Notes: a model not told the origin generated them from the sequence alone. A DNA stretch of 43,703 nt from an uncultured Verrucomicrobiota bacterium (GCA_913058185.1 CAJXQX010000027.1:1-43703), one strand, 5' to 3'. Shown: positions 8,434 to 17,595, counted from the stretch's first letter. Made by a program: numbers and translations.

Positions 8434-9771
8434 ATGGAAATTCCAACCGATACTCCAACCGTCACCAGCCTACGCGTCGTTCCGGTGGCCGGACTCGATA
8501 GCATGTTGCTCAACCTCAGTGGTGCGCATGGACCCTTCTTCACGCGTAACGTGGTATTGTTGAAAGACAGTGACGGAAATACCGGACTCGGTGAAGTCCC
8601 TGGTGGAGAGAACATCCGCCGGACCATCGAGGATGCGGGCAGTCTGATCGTTGATCGTCCGGTGGGGGAATACCAAGCGGTGATGGACGAAATGCAGCAG
8701 TGTTTCGGTGATCGCGATGCGGGCGGGCGAGGGATCCAGACCTTTGATTTGCGCACGACGATTCACGCTATTACGGCCGTGGAGTCTGCCATGCTAGATC
8801 TGCTCGGTCAGCATATGAATGTGCCCGTGGCGGATCTGTTGGGTTCCGGTCGCCAACGCGATGCCGTGGAAGTTTTGGGATACTTGTTCTTCGTGGGTGA
8901 TCGGACTAAAACAGACCTGCCCTACCGCGAACCCTGTGGCGGTGCCGATGATTGGATGCGATTGCGGAATGAGGAAGCTATGACGCCAGAATCCATTGTG
9001 CGGTTGGCCGAGGCCACCCACGCGCTTTATGGATTTAATGACTTCAAACTGAAAGGTGGCGTGTTAGCGGGCAGCGAAGAAATGGAGGCAGTGCGGGCCT
9101 TGAAGGAACGCTTTCCCTCCGCGCGGATTACGTTGGATCCGAACGGCGCGTGGTCGCTCGAAGAAGCGGTGCAGCTATGCCGAGGGCAGGGTGATGTGCT
9201 CGCCTACGCCGAGGATCCTTGTGGGGCCGAAAACGGTAAGAACGGCCGCGAAATCATGGCGGCCTTTCGTCAGGCAACGGGACTGCCCACGGCGACCAAC
9301 ATGGTGGCGACCGACTGGCCGCAGTTGGAGGATGCATTGCGGCTGCAGGCGGTGGATATTCCGCTGGCGGATCCACATTTCTGGACCATGCAGGGCTCGG
9401 TAAAAGTGGCGGAGACTTGCCGGGAACACGGCCTGACTTGGGGATCTCACTCCAACAATCACTTCGACATCTCACTCGCCATGTTCACGCAGGTTGCGGC
9501 TGCCGCGCCGGGTAAGGTGACCGCTATCGATACGCATTGGATTTGGCAGGATGGCCAGCGACTGACGCGAGAACCTCTGTTGATCCGGGACGGTTTGCTC
9601 CGCGTGCCCGAGCGGCCGGGACTGGGTATCGAAATTGACTCTGACGCGTTGGAGCAAGCGCACCAACGTTACCTTGCCATGGGGCTGGGTGGTCGGGACG
9701 ACGCGATCGCCATGCAGTATCTTATCCCCGATTGGGAGTTCGATCCCAAGCGTCCGTGTCTCGTGCGCTAG
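8434..9771 (+). CDS. gudD: Glucarate dehydratase (enolase superfamily)
   Basis: Removes water from D-glucarate (or L-idarate) to give 5-dehydro-4-deoxyglucarate, the substrate of the kdgD product. The ATG at 8434 was chosen over an in-frame TTG at 8428. With it the protein is 445 aa and residues fall on the known E. coli GudD numbering: K207 in FKLKGG, D235 in LDPNG, E266, N289 in TNMVATD and H339 in GSHSNN. These are the general base, Mg2+ ligands and second catalytic residue of the family. The capping domain and barrel are complete. The stop codon shares the palindromic tetranucleotide CTAG (9768-9771) with the stop codon of the convergent esterase gene. Confidence 0.95.
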   Translation: MEIPTDTPTVTSLRVVPVAGLDSMLLNLSGAHGPFFTRNVVLLKDSDGNTGLGEVPGGENIRRTIEDAGSLIVDRPVGEYQAVMDEMQQCFGDRDAGGRGIQTFDLRTTIHAITAVESAMLDLLGQHMNVPVADLLGSGRQRDAVEVLGYLFFVGDRTKTDLPYREPCGGADDWMRLRNEEAMTPESIVRLAEATHALYGFNDFKLKGGVLAGSEEMEAVRALKERFPSARITLDPNGAWSLEEAVQLCRGQGDVLAYAEDPCGAENGKNGREIMAAFRQATGLPTATNMVATDWPQLEDALRLQAVDIPLADPHFWTMQGSVKVAETCREHGLTWGSHSNNHFDISLAMFTQVAAAAPGKVTAIDTHWIWQDGQRLTREPLLIRDGLLRVPERPGLGIEIDSDALEQAHQRYLAMGLGGRDDAIAMQYLIPDWEFDPKRPCLVR

Positions 9772-10688
9772 TCCACGTCGAGCGACTCGAGCCAATCAAT
9801 GCAACGGTCGGTCCAGCCGGCGAGGTGACCCTTGTCCAACGCTAGACCAAAGCCGTGACCGCCGGTTGGATATAGATGCATTTCGGTGGGAATACCTTGG
9901 GCGATCAGTGCGGTATAGAGATCGATGCTGTTCTGCACCGGCACGGACTTATCGTCAGCGGCGTGAATGAAAAACGTTGGTGGCGTTTCGGGCGTCACGT
10001 TCTTCTCGGCGGAATATTTGGCAACTAACTCAGGCGAGTCTTGTTCACCGAGCAGATTGCGGCGTGAGCCACGATACGTAGAGGCGGTTTCAAACGAAAC
10101 CACGGGATACATCAGAATCATGAAATCAGGGCGCGAACTGAGGTGCTCGATTGGATCGGTCGAGGCTGGATTGCCGGCGTCAAAATGGGTGCCCGCCGTG
10201 GAGGCGAGGTGGCCACCGGCGGAGAATCCCATGATGCCGATCTTGGCCGGGTCGATGTTCCACTCCGCGGCGTTATGACGGACCATGCGCAGGGCGCGTT
10301 GGGCGTCCATCAAGGGCGACAGGTGCGGCACGACGTTACTGGCGTCTTCGGGTAGGCGATATTTTAATACGATGCCAGCGATGCCTTGGCTGTTGAACCA
10401 CTTGGCGATCTCAGTGCCCTCCCAATCATAGGCGAGGATCCCGTAACCACCGCCGGGGCAGATCACCACCGCTTGCCCGTTGGCGTTACGCTGGGCGGGT
10501 AGGTAAACCTCAATGCTCGGGTCCTGCACCTTGGAAATGCGGATGATGTTGGACTCCACGGTCTCTTCCTTCAGGTCGGAGGCTTGGTGATTGGGTGGGG
10601 TGCCATCCCATAAAGGATAAACCGTCGCGGCGGTGGCCACGGTCTGCAGGGAAATCAGCGCGAGTAGAGCAAGGGGTAGACGAAACAC
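9768..10688 (-). CDS. Secreted alpha/beta hydrolase (acetyl-esterase-like)
   Basis: An alpha/beta-hydrolase of the BD-FAE/acetyl-esterase type, probably removing acyl groups from polysaccharide outside the cytoplasm. I chose the GTG at 10688, which starts directly at a good signal peptide ([20 protein letters not shown], cleavage before ATVYP) and gives 306 aa. Upstream in-frame codons to a TTG at 10772 add 28 residues without signal character. Visible are the oxyanion region CPGGGYG, the nucleophile elbow GFSAGGH, a late acid in AADDKSVP and the catalytic His in GGHGFGL. It converges on gudD with overlapping stop codons. Acetyl-xylan versus other ester specificity cannot be told from sequence. 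Confidence 0.88.
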   Translation of the reverse strand: MFRLPLALLALISLQTVATAATVYPLWDGTPPNHQASDLKEETVESNIIRISKVQDPSIEVYLPAQRNANGQAVVICPGGGYGILAYDWEGTEIAKWFNSQGIAGIVLKYRLPEDASNVVPHLSPLMDAQRALRMVRHNAAEWNIDPAKIGIMGFSAGGHLASTAGTHFDAGNPASTDPIEHLSSRPDFMILMYPVVSFETASTYRGSRRNLLGEQDSPELVAKYSAEKNVTPETPPTFFIHAADDKSVPVQNSIDLYTALIAQGIPTEMHLYPTGGHGFGLALDKGHLAGWTDRCIDWLESLDVD

Positions 10689-10765
10689 AGTGGGTCCACT
10701 TGAAGCGGTCTTCGGAATCAGGGCGAACCTTGAATATGGAAAACGAACAAAGGAACGGAATCTTT

Positions 10766-10874
10766 GCCGCAAAAAGGCACAAAAGTATCAACTACTAAGG
10801 AACGGTAAAAGGCGCCTATAGGCGCACGCTAACCTATCGGGTTTTCGGACTGTTTTTTTGTGCCTCTTTGCGGC
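10766..10874. repeat. 109-bp inverted-repeat element, MITE-like
   Basis: The terminal arm GCCGCAAAAAGGCACAAAA at 10766-10784 pairs with 10856-10874 with one mismatch in 19. The centre holds a perfect 14-bp palindrome, GCGCCTATAGGCGC, at 10812-10825. The element occupies the gap between the esterase and the next sulfatase and contains no ORF. On the minus strand it could also act as a terminator for the upstream sulfatase. Mobility is inference. Confidence 0.5.
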
Positions 10875-10901
10875 CACTAGAAACTCTGCGCAATATTGGC
10901 T

Positions 10902-12971
10902 CTACGGACTCGGTGCCAGATAGAGCTCAAACAACGCCGTGCCGGTCTCGCCGTTGGCGCCTTCGACGGCGACGGTGTAGAGGCCTTCCTCCAACGAAAC
11001 TAACATGGCTGAGTCGAGACTGTTGGTGGTCAGGGCGAACGCGCCTGATGCGGTGGCCGCATCTTCGGTCGATGGTTCCGCGCTCCAATTGTCATTGGTT
11101 GCGATGGTAATGCCGTCGCGATAAAGGGTCATCTTCGGGTCCGCCAAAACTCCATTGACGCCAAAGTCGGACAACCCGGGACCGACGGCTCGAATCAGAA
11201 GTCGGGCGACTCCGGAGCCTTGGACGACAAATCCGGGAACCAGACGATCATCACCCGTGCCGACAAAGGCCCGGGTCGAGGTGTTGACCACTTTTAAGGA
11301 CTCGTTGGCGACCGCCCCATCGTAAACTTCGAGTAACGTTACTCCGGCATCGTTACCGCTTGTCTCAACCGGGGTGGTGTAACTGCCGGCGCCGAGACTC
11401 ACCACGATTGCGGCGTCGTTGCTCCCACTGCCGAGGGGGAATCCGCCAACCTCGGCAAACGTCGTGCCGTCGGCTGGAAGCCATTGGGAATTGGTGGCGA
11501 GCGTGTCGCTACCCGAGATCAGTGAAAGGGAGGGATCGGCCAGCACCCCACTGACGCCAAAGTCGGCCAGCGTCGGACCCACGGCTCGAATGACCATGGG
11601 TTTGGTATTTTCGCCCGCCAGGACGAAGCCCGGGATTGGGGTTCCGGCCTCCGCGCCGGCTCGGGCCCGGACCGAGATGTTGATTAAGCCGACGCCGTCG
11701 TTGCTGGAAAAATCGGAGCGCATCCGAGCGAGTTCTTGATTCAACTTCGCGTTCAGGCTGGCGGCGAGACCCGATTGGGTGGAGCTTAAATCGGAGTTCT
11801 CACCGGGATCAGTATCTAAGTTATGAATACTTCGATTACCGTTGCGATCCACCACCACTTTGTTGAGGCCGTCGAGGTAGGCGAACGTGCTTTGGGCAGC
11901 CACGATGACCGGGCGGGTTACATTGCGAGAGACGTCGAAGAATGCGGTAGATTGGTCGATTCCGTCGAGCGGCGACGTGGTGCCGGGGGCGGTCTCCGCG
12001 ATCGTCGCGAGGGTGGGTAGCCAATCAACATCGGCGATAACTTGATTGGAGACGGAACCGGCAGGAACGCGGCCTGACCACTTGACGATGCCGGGGAGGC
12101 GGATTCCGCCTTCGAAAGCCTGGCCCTTACCTTGGCTAAGTTCACCGTTGCTGCCATAATCGGCGTTGTTCACGGCACCATTATCGGACACGAATATGAC
12201 GAGTGTATCATCGTTGATTCCCTTGGTGTTGAGCTCCGTCAAAATTGATCCAACGGCGTTGTCCATACTCTCAATCATCGCCGCATAGGTGCGCCGCTCC
12301 GCACTTAAACTGGGGTAGTTGGCTTCCAAATCGGCTGGAGCCTCCAACGGGAGATGCGGCGCATTGAAACACACCAAAAGGAAAAGAGGGTCGGAGGTGT
12401 CGTGATTGCGAATGATGATCACGGCCTCGTCTCGAAATAGGTCGGTGGAGTAGCCCGTATCGGTGACGGGCTCCAAGTCTCGCAGCCAGCCGCGACGGCT
12501 GCCGCCATTGAGGGAGCCGAAGTAGTTTGTGCCACCACCGAGAAAACCGAAGAAGGAATCAAACCCGCGACTGGTCGGATAGTAATCAGTCGAGGTGTCG
12601 CCGACGTGCCATTTGCCTACGAGTCGGGTGGTGTAGCCGGACTGTTTTAGAGTCTGCGGCAGAAAGTGTTCGGCGAGGGGAGGGTTTCCGGTGCGCGGTG
12701 ATGTGATGCCGAAGCGATACGGGTTCCTGCCCGTGTAGAGGGCGACTCTGGTGGGCACGCAGGTCGGATGACCGTAGTAGCGATTGAGCTCCATGCCCTC
12801 CGTGCGCAATTGATCGAGATTTGGGGTGCGGGCATCACCGCCCCGCCACGAAATATCCCCCCAGCCCAAATCATCCGCGACCATCATCACGATATGGGGA
12901 GGTGCTGCAGAAGTATACAGCGTAAGCACCAGGCCCATGGTGACGAATCGACAGAAGTTAGAGTTATACAC
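10902..12971 (-). CDS. Secreted sulfatase with two C-terminal repeat domains
   Basis: A 689-aa modular protein. Residues ~26-415 are a sulfatase domain: metal ligands D33-D34 (VADDLGWGD), formylglycine motif C71-V-P-T-R, GKWH (119-122), APHLPLEA (204-211), SDNG (262-265) and GKGQAFEGG (281-289). The C-terminal third holds two related repeats at about 430-551 and 560-686. Each runs from an NxSxRA(x)G motif through PGFV, an IRAVGP-L-DFGV-GVLADP block and ATN-W, and ends in an LLEVYD/LFELY strand. Such repeats are frequent at the C-termini of exported verrucomicrobial proteins and probably serve surface attachment or carbohydrate contact; that role is inference. The N-terminal signal peptide is short (to about residue 23) and an internal Met12 start is possible. 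It is divergent from the dienelactone hydrolase stub. Confidence 0.92.
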   Translation of the reverse strand: MYNSNFCRFVTMGLVLTLYTSAAPPHIVMMVADDLGWGDISWRGGDARTPNLDQLRTEGMELNRYYGHPTCVPTRVALYTGRNPYRFGITSPRTGNPPLAEHFLPQTLKQSGYTTRLVGKWHVGDTSTDYYPTSRGFDSFFGFLGGGTNYFGSLNGGSRRGWLRDLEPVTDTGYSTDLFRDEAVIIIRNHDTSDPLFLLVCFNAPHLPLEAPADLEANYPSLSAERRTYAAMIESMDNAVGSILTELNTKGINDDTLVIFVSDNGAVNNADYGSNGELSQGKGQAFEGGIRLPGIVKWSGRVPAGSVSNQVIADVDWLPTLATIAETAPGTTSPLDGIDQSTAFFDVSRNVTRPVIVAAQSTFAYLDGLNKVVVDRNGNRSIHNLDTDPGENSDLSSTQSGLAASLNAKLNQELARMRSDFSSNDGVGLINISVRARAGAEAGTPIPGFVLAGENTKPMVIRAVGPTLADFGVSGVLADPSLSLISGSDTLATNSQWLPADGTTFAEVGGFPLGSGSNDAAIVVSLGAGSYTTPVETSGNDAGVTLLEVYDGAVANESLKVVNTSTRAFVGTGDDRLVPGFVVQGSGVARLLIRAVGPGLSDFGVNGVLADPKMTLYRDGITIATNDNWSAEPSTEDAATASGAFALTTNSLDSAMLVSLEEGLYTVAVEGANGETGTALFELYLAPSP

Positions 12972-13061
12972 GAGGGGTGAAGACGGTCGGGAGGCGAGAC
13001 GGTTACATAAGATTCGAAACCTTGCCTCGGGCCGCAGGAAGATTCAGGTTCAATCCATGGA

Positions 13062-13194
13062 ATGAAAAACTGCCTCTGATTTCGACCAAGAGCTCTTGGA
13101 CCTTTATGATTACTACGTTCACGGCCGGTTGGATCGCCGGGAATTCCTCGACCAAGCAAAAAAATTTGCGGTAGGCGGGCTTACGGCGGGAGCG
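13062..13194 (+). pseudogene. 5' stub of a dienelactone hydrolase-family gene
   Basis: From 13066 the frame reads [20 protein letters not shown], then [18 protein letters not shown] and LTAGALL, the N-terminus of Tat-exported dienelactone-hydrolase-like proteins (twin-Arg RREFL). The ATG at 13062 is out of frame by one base: five A's follow it where four would give M-K-T-A-S, so a one-base insertion in the A run is likely. Homology stops at about 13194, where the sequence runs into the 3' end of the opposite-strand surE gene. Some 240 expected residues, including the catalytic Cys-Asp-His residues, are missing. It cannot be functional. Confidence 0.7.
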
Positions 13195-13989
13195 CTACTC
13201 GGCGATTTGTCCCAGAGCAGTGTAGTCTAAGATGGTGTGGCTGATTTGGCCGGCGGCGACGGCGGCGCGATCGGTGAGCGTGCCAAGCGGGGATTGATCC
13301 TCGCCACGGTTGAATTCGAAGTGGTGATGGCCGTCGGCATCGGCGGGACCGAAGAGCCCCGCCACCTGGACGCGGGCTGGAATGGTGCGACGGAGCTCGG
13401 TCTCGGGAGTGCAGGGGAACGGAAAATTGACGTTGTGCACGATCCAGGCGGAGGAGGCTTGGGGGCCGAAGCAGAGCGGCAGCAGGCGCGCGGCGTGGGC
13501 GGCGGATTGTTCGAGCGTGGCGCTTAATTCAGGCGTGGGTGTTTGCCCGGATTCGTGCCACGCAGAAAATGTTTCCTGGGGCAGTTCCTGAGAGAAGGCG
13601 ATGGCGGGCAGGCCGTGCACCGCACCCTCCCAAGCGCCGCCGATGGTGCCGCTGGCGAGGATGAAACCGAGTGAAACGTTAAAGCCGACGTTGATGCCAC
13701 TCACGACGGCGTCGGGTCGGCCCCAACCGGAATCGGGTAACAGATGCGAGAGAGCAATGGCGACGCAGTCGCTGGGCGTGCCGTCGATCGACCACGTGGG
13801 ACAGCCGAGGCCCTTGTCGATGGCGGTGGCCTGCACGGATCGGTGACGTGATTTGGCGGAGCCGATCCAGCTTTGTTCTCGTCGGGGCGCGGCGACGGCC
13901 AGTTCGTGTCCTGCCGCAGAGAGGGCGGCACCGAGGCGATACAGAAAAAGGCAGTCGATGCCATCGTCGTTGGTTAAAAGCAGGCGCAC
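13195..13989 (-). CDS. surE: 5'-nucleotidase SurE
   Basis: A metal-dependent nucleoside-5'-monophosphate phosphatase of 264 aa, near the family's usual ~250. The N-terminus [12 protein letters not shown] carries D8-D9, which bind the divalent metal, followed by [10 protein letters not shown] with the family serine, and [10 protein letters not shown] with the metal-ligand asparagine (SGxNxG). GTIGGAWEG and the [10 protein letters not shown] strand are typical of SurE. The domain looks complete. There is no signal peptide, so it acts in the cytoplasm, in nucleotide salvage and stationary-phase survival. No pcm or rpoS neighbour is present; instead it sits between two damaged loci and appears as an isolated intact gene. 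Confidence 0.93.
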   Translation of the reverse strand: MRLLLTNDDGIDCLFLYRLGAALSAAGHELAVAAPRREQSWIGSAKSRHRSVQATAIDKGLGCPTWSIDGTPSDCVAIALSHLLPDSGWGRPDAVVSGINVGFNVSLGFILASGTIGGAWEGAVHGLPAIAFSQELPQETFSAWHESGQTPTPELSATLEQSAAHAARLLPLCFGPQASSAWIVHNVNFPFPCTPETELRRTIPARVQVAGLFGPADADGHHHFEFNRGEDQSPLGTLTDRAAVAAGQISHTILDYTALGQIAE

Positions 13990-14116
13990 GTGCGCATGGC
14001 GGAGGATGCAGGGAAATCGGGCAACGCTAATTTGAATGCGAGCTGAGTTGGACAGGCGTTATCCACGATCGCGACGGGCGCTTCTCCGGTGCGCGCGCTC
14101 CAGTAGAGATGAGACG

Positions 14117-15121
14117 TTACTCTCCGTAGACCCAGTCGGTCATTTGCTTGGCGAGAGATTCCAGACTGATCCCGAGTTGCGATTCATTCACTTCGAGGAC
14201 TTGGCGCGTCATCTCGGGCGGCAGGTTTTCGGCGCCGTGGAGTGCGCCGAGGATCGCCCCGGCGATCGCAGCCGTGGTGTCGTTGTCGCAACCGTAGTTG
14301 GTGATGAAGGTCATCGTCGGCTCGAATTCGAAATCCGAATACAGCATCGCGGTCAGTAAGATGAGGTAGATTTCTACCGGATGAAATGCGACGTCTTCGT
14401 TGGCTTCATCCAGTCGATCGAAGGCGTTTTTGAGCTTGGCGTATTCGAGTTCGGAAAGGTGGGCGTAAGCCGTCGGAATCTCGACGGGTGGTTGTTCGGG
14501 ATCCGGCTCGAAGGCGCGGGCGTCGGCCACGAGATGGCGGGCGTGCTGATAGAACCGGTAGGCACTGCGACCAATGAGGCGGCTTTCAAAAAAGGCCTCG
14601 GGGTCGACGGTGCGATTCACCCGCGTGACCGTCTCGCCAGTCGCGTCGGTCGCGAAGGCGGCAGCCGTCATAGAGCTGACCAATCCCGTCATGTCGCGTG
14701 CGTAGCCGAGATCGTATCCAGATATCGGGTCACCGGGGTGAACGGCGCCGAGCATGGGCGCATAGAGCATTCCCGCACAGGTCATCTCGCCGCCATAGAA
14801 CTTGCTAAGCGCCTGTGCGTAGGCGGGAAGATCGTTTTGGGTGTAAGGTTGAGCAACGAGCGCTCATTCCTGCAGCCAGGCCATTTTCATGAGGTTCTGC
14901 ACATAGGGTTTCGGATCGAAACCCTATGTGGCCTTCAGGTCATCGATGCGGGCTTGGTAGCGGTCGACGATGTGTTGGGCAAAAGCCGTGGCGGTGACTT
15001 CGCCGCGAGATTGTTCGCGGAGGAAGTCGATGGTGAGGGCTTTCCAGCGCGTGTCGTCCGTGGTGCCACCGGCGGGGAGGTTACTCTTCCAAATACCCTC
15101 GGCCGACACTTCGCGCACCAT
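14117..15121 (-). pseudogene. ADP-ribosylglycohydrolase-family gene, N-terminus lost, two in-frame stops
   Basis: One continuous minus-strand frame of 335 codons is interrupted by TAG at 14924-14926 and TGA at 14864-14866. The first section holds PAGGTTDDTRWK, the N-terminal TDDT metal motif of ADP-ribosylglycohydrolases. The last holds YGCDNDTTAAIAGAILGALHG, the C-terminal DxDT motif. The reading frame is kept across both stops and the text between them (GFDPKPYVQNLMKMAWLQE, then ALVAQPYTQNDLPAYAQ) is plausible protein, so these are nonsense changes rather than frameshifts. Sequence before the TDDT region is joined to the kinase gene upstream, with the expected first strand and helices absent. 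The TAG lies inside a perfect inverted repeat. The 222-aa part from 14785 is the largest uninterrupted piece and lacks the TDDT motif. Confidence 0.8.
14900..14930. repeat. Perfect 14-bp inverted repeat with 3-base loop inside a reading frame
   Basis: The arm CACATAGGGTTTCG at 14900-14913, loop GAT, and exact complementary arm at 14917-14930 form a 31-bp hairpin. It lies within the ADP-ribosylglycohydrolase frame and includes its TAG stop. No T-tract follows on either strand, so it is not a typical terminator. Confidence 0.9.
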
Positions 15122-15821
15122 GGATCAGCACCGGGCCAGAATCGAGGTAGACTTCGCCCAATTTAGAGAGTCGGTTGCGCAGTGAGTCGTTCGCTTGGAT
15201 GGGTGCGGCTAGAGCTTGGAGCCCCGGTTGGATGGCATCGAGGTCGAAGCCGGCGCGGAATGGGTAGTTGAAGATGTGTTCGTGATTGAGCTGCTTCAGC
15301 TCTCGGTTGAGCGGAAATTGGAATGGGTCCGCGTCGTGGGTGGATTGATGGAGGCGCGCCAGATACCCAAAGAGCGATTTGATTTCAGTTAGGGGGAGCT
15401 CTGTTCCCTTTGAGTAGATCGAAGTGTAGTCGGACCCGGCGCCGAGATCCTCGGTGATCATGACGAGATGGATGGAATCAACGGCCAGGAGCGCCGGAGA
15501 CATGGCGCGCAGCCTGGGTTCGGTGGCGGTGGCGCGGTAGTAAGTGGCCTCGGCATGCAGGCGTTCGTTGGGAGCGGCGATTTGAGGATACTTTTCGACC
15601 CACGGACGGCTCTGTTTGAGGATCAAGGTTTGTCGGTCGGTGATCACCCGCAGCACGAAGTTCATGTTTCCTTCCCCGGGTTTTTCGGTGCCGGTGACGA
15701 CTTCGTCGGGTGCGAGCAGGGCGTGCGATTTTAGCAGCGGTTCGAGCGCATCGAGATGGTCAGCGTCGAGGTAGTGTGCGGCTGGAAACTGAGAATTGAA
15801 TTGGGATTGAAGGGAAGACAC
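15081..15821 (-). pseudogene. Methylthioribose kinase-like (APH-fold) gene, truncated before its catalytic loop
   Basis: The product resembles 5-methylthioribose kinase (MtnK) of the aminoglycoside-phosphotransferase fold. I placed the start at GTG 15821 (VSSLQSQFNSQFPAAHYLD); an open frame extends to 16061 but overlaps the divergent sulfatase. Visible are GEGNMNFVLRV (nucleotide loop), LILKQSRPWVEKYPQIAAP (ATP lysine) and MITEDLG (hinge). The frame runs to GPVLIHG, where the family continues with the catalytic HGDYYPGSW loop and the DPEF magnesium motif. Here it instead switches to unrelated residues and stops at 15081. The catalytic Asp and the remaining ~120-150 residues are missing, so the protein should be inactive. 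The join runs straight into the ADP-ribosylglycohydrolase frame. Confidence 0.78.
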
Positions 15822-15963
15822 GTCGAGACAGTTGAAGATCAAGGGGAAGAGTTGCGAAAGAGGAAAAGATTCCGGGAGTGGGGGAGCTTCCGATGTAATG
15901 GTTTCAAATCTTCCACGGAATTGATCGTTGCAGGCCGCACTGGGACGAGGAAGATTTGCAGGG

Positions 15964-17562
15964 ATGAGACGACTGTTTTCTACCCTTACCCTAACCCTCC
16001 TGCTGTCGGGCGTTGTGGCCAACGCCGCGGATGATCGGCCCAATATTGTATTCATTTTCACCGATGATCACGCTCCCCACGCCATCGGCGCGTATGATGG
16101 TTGGCTGAAATCGGTCAACCCGACGCCGCAAATCGATAAGCTCGCCCGTGACGGTATGCTGTTCGTGAACAGCTTCTGCACCAACTCCATTTGTGGTCCG
16201 AGTCGCGCCGTCATCCAGACCGGCAAGCACAGTCACAAGAATGGTTTCATGAACAACGGTAACTCGTTCGACTGGGACCAGCAGACGTTTCCCAAGTTGC
16301 TGCAGGATGTCGGCTACCAGACCGCGATTTACGGCAAGTCTCACCTCAAGGGAACGCCCCAAGGTTTCGATAGCTGGGCGGTGCTGCCAGGGCAAGGACT
16401 CTATTACAACCCGGACATGATCACCGAAAACGGAACGATCATGATCGAGGGACATGCCACCGATGTGGTGACCGATATGGCCGTTGAATTTCTGGAAGAG
16501 AAGCGTGATGCGAAAAAGCCCTTCATGCTCATGGTGCAACACAAGGCACCTCATCGTAATTGGATGCCGGCGCTGCGTCACCTCGACCTCTATGACAACA
16601 TCGATATCCCCGAGCCCGCTACGCTCTTTGACGATTACCTCGATAACGCTCCACCCGCGCGTCATCAGGAATTGGAAATCGATCGGCACATGCATCTGAA
16701 CTTTGATCTGTTCGTTGATTTGACCGCCGATTTTGAAGACGTGCCCGGACGTTTCGACCGCTCCGCTTGGCGCAACATGCAACGCATGTCGCCCGAGCAA
16801 CTAAAAGCGTGGGGCGATGCTTATGGACCGAAGGACGAAGCCTTTCATGCAGCTAACCCGAGCGGCAAAGACCTCGTGCGCTGGAAGTATCAACGCTACG
16901 CCAAAAATTATCTACGTTGTCTGAAGGGCGTGGACGAAAGCGTAGAGACGATTCGCAATACGCTTGATGAGCTCGGTCTCGATGAAAACACCATCGTGAT
17001 CTATTCGTCCGACCAAGGTTTCTACATTGGCGACCACGGCTGGTATGACAAGCGCTGGATGTATGAGGAATCGATGAAGATGCCCTTCATCGTGAGCTGG
17101 CCAGGTGTGACCAAGCCCGGTTCGAAGAACATCAAGCTCGTCCAGAATCTCGACTACGCTCAGACCTTCCTCGACATCGCCGGAGCCGTCCAACCCGAGG
17201 ACATGCAAGGTGCTTCAGTCGTCCCCTTGCTGAAGGGCGAGAACCCTGAAGATTGGCGCAAATCGGTCTACTACCACTACTACGAATACCCCAGCGTGCA
17301 CATGGTGCCACGCCACAACGGTATCCGGACGAACCGTTACAAGCTGATGCACTTTTATGAGTTCGATGAATGGGAATTCTACGATCTCAAATCCGATCCA
17401 GACGAATCTCATAACTTGTATAATAACGATGGATACAAGGCGCTGATCAAACGAATGAAGAACCAACTCAAGGGGTTGGAGGAACATTACGAAGACGACA
17501 GCGACATGGCCGTGAAGCCCAAGGCCTGGCAGGATAAAGTCCGACCCGGCACGGCCGGTTAG
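15964..17562 (+). CDS. Secreted sulfatase (N-acetylglucosamine-6-sulfatase/arylsulfatase-like)
   Basis: A sulfatase of 532 aa from ATG 15964, preceded by GAGGAAG ten bases upstream and followed at once by a signal peptide (MRRLFSTLTLTLLLSGVVANA). An in-frame ATG at 15928 is less likely. D34-D35 (FTDDHAPHA) bind metal, C77-G-P-S-R is the formylglycine motif, GKSHL (about 138-142) takes the place of GKWH, and SSDQGFYIGDHGWYDKRWMYEES carries the late Asp-Gln/His set typical of N-acetylglucosamine-6-sulfatase-like and heparan-active enzymes. The C-terminal EFYDLKSDPDESHNLYNN block is the common sulfatase tail domain. It is divergent from the broken kinase gene and followed by a strong terminator. 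Substrate unknown. Confidence 0.92.
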   Translation: MRRLFSTLTLTLLLSGVVANAADDRPNIVFIFTDDHAPHAIGAYDGWLKSVNPTPQIDKLARDGMLFVNSFCTNSICGPSRAVIQTGKHSHKNGFMNNGNSFDWDQQTFPKLLQDVGYQTAIYGKSHLKGTPQGFDSWAVLPGQGLYYNPDMITENGTIMIEGHATDVVTDMAVEFLEEKRDAKKPFMLMVQHKAPHRNWMPALRHLDLYDNIDIPEPATLFDDYLDNAPPARHQELEIDRHMHLNFDLFVDLTADFEDVPGRFDRSAWRNMQRMSPEQLKAWGDAYGPKDEAFHAANPSGKDLVRWKYQRYAKNYLRCLKGVDESVETIRNTLDELGLDENTIVIYSSDQGFYIGDHGWYDKRWMYEESMKMPFIVSWPGVTKPGSKNIKLVQNLDYAQTFLDIAGAVQPEDMQGASVVPLLKGENPEDWRKSVYYHYYEYPSVHMVPRHNGIRTNRYKLMHFYEFDEWEFYDLKSDPDESHNLYNNDGYKALIKRMKNQLKGLEEHYEDDSDMAVKPKAWQDKVRPGTAG

Positions 17563-17595
17563 TCGCGGCAACCCCAGCCGTTCATTTCCCCAAAT

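Noticed and set aside
14864-14866. TGA as a selenocysteine codon in the glycohydrolase
   Set aside because: A TAG interrupts the same frame 60 bases earlier, the N-terminus is missing and the family has no selenoproteins I know of; decay is simpler.
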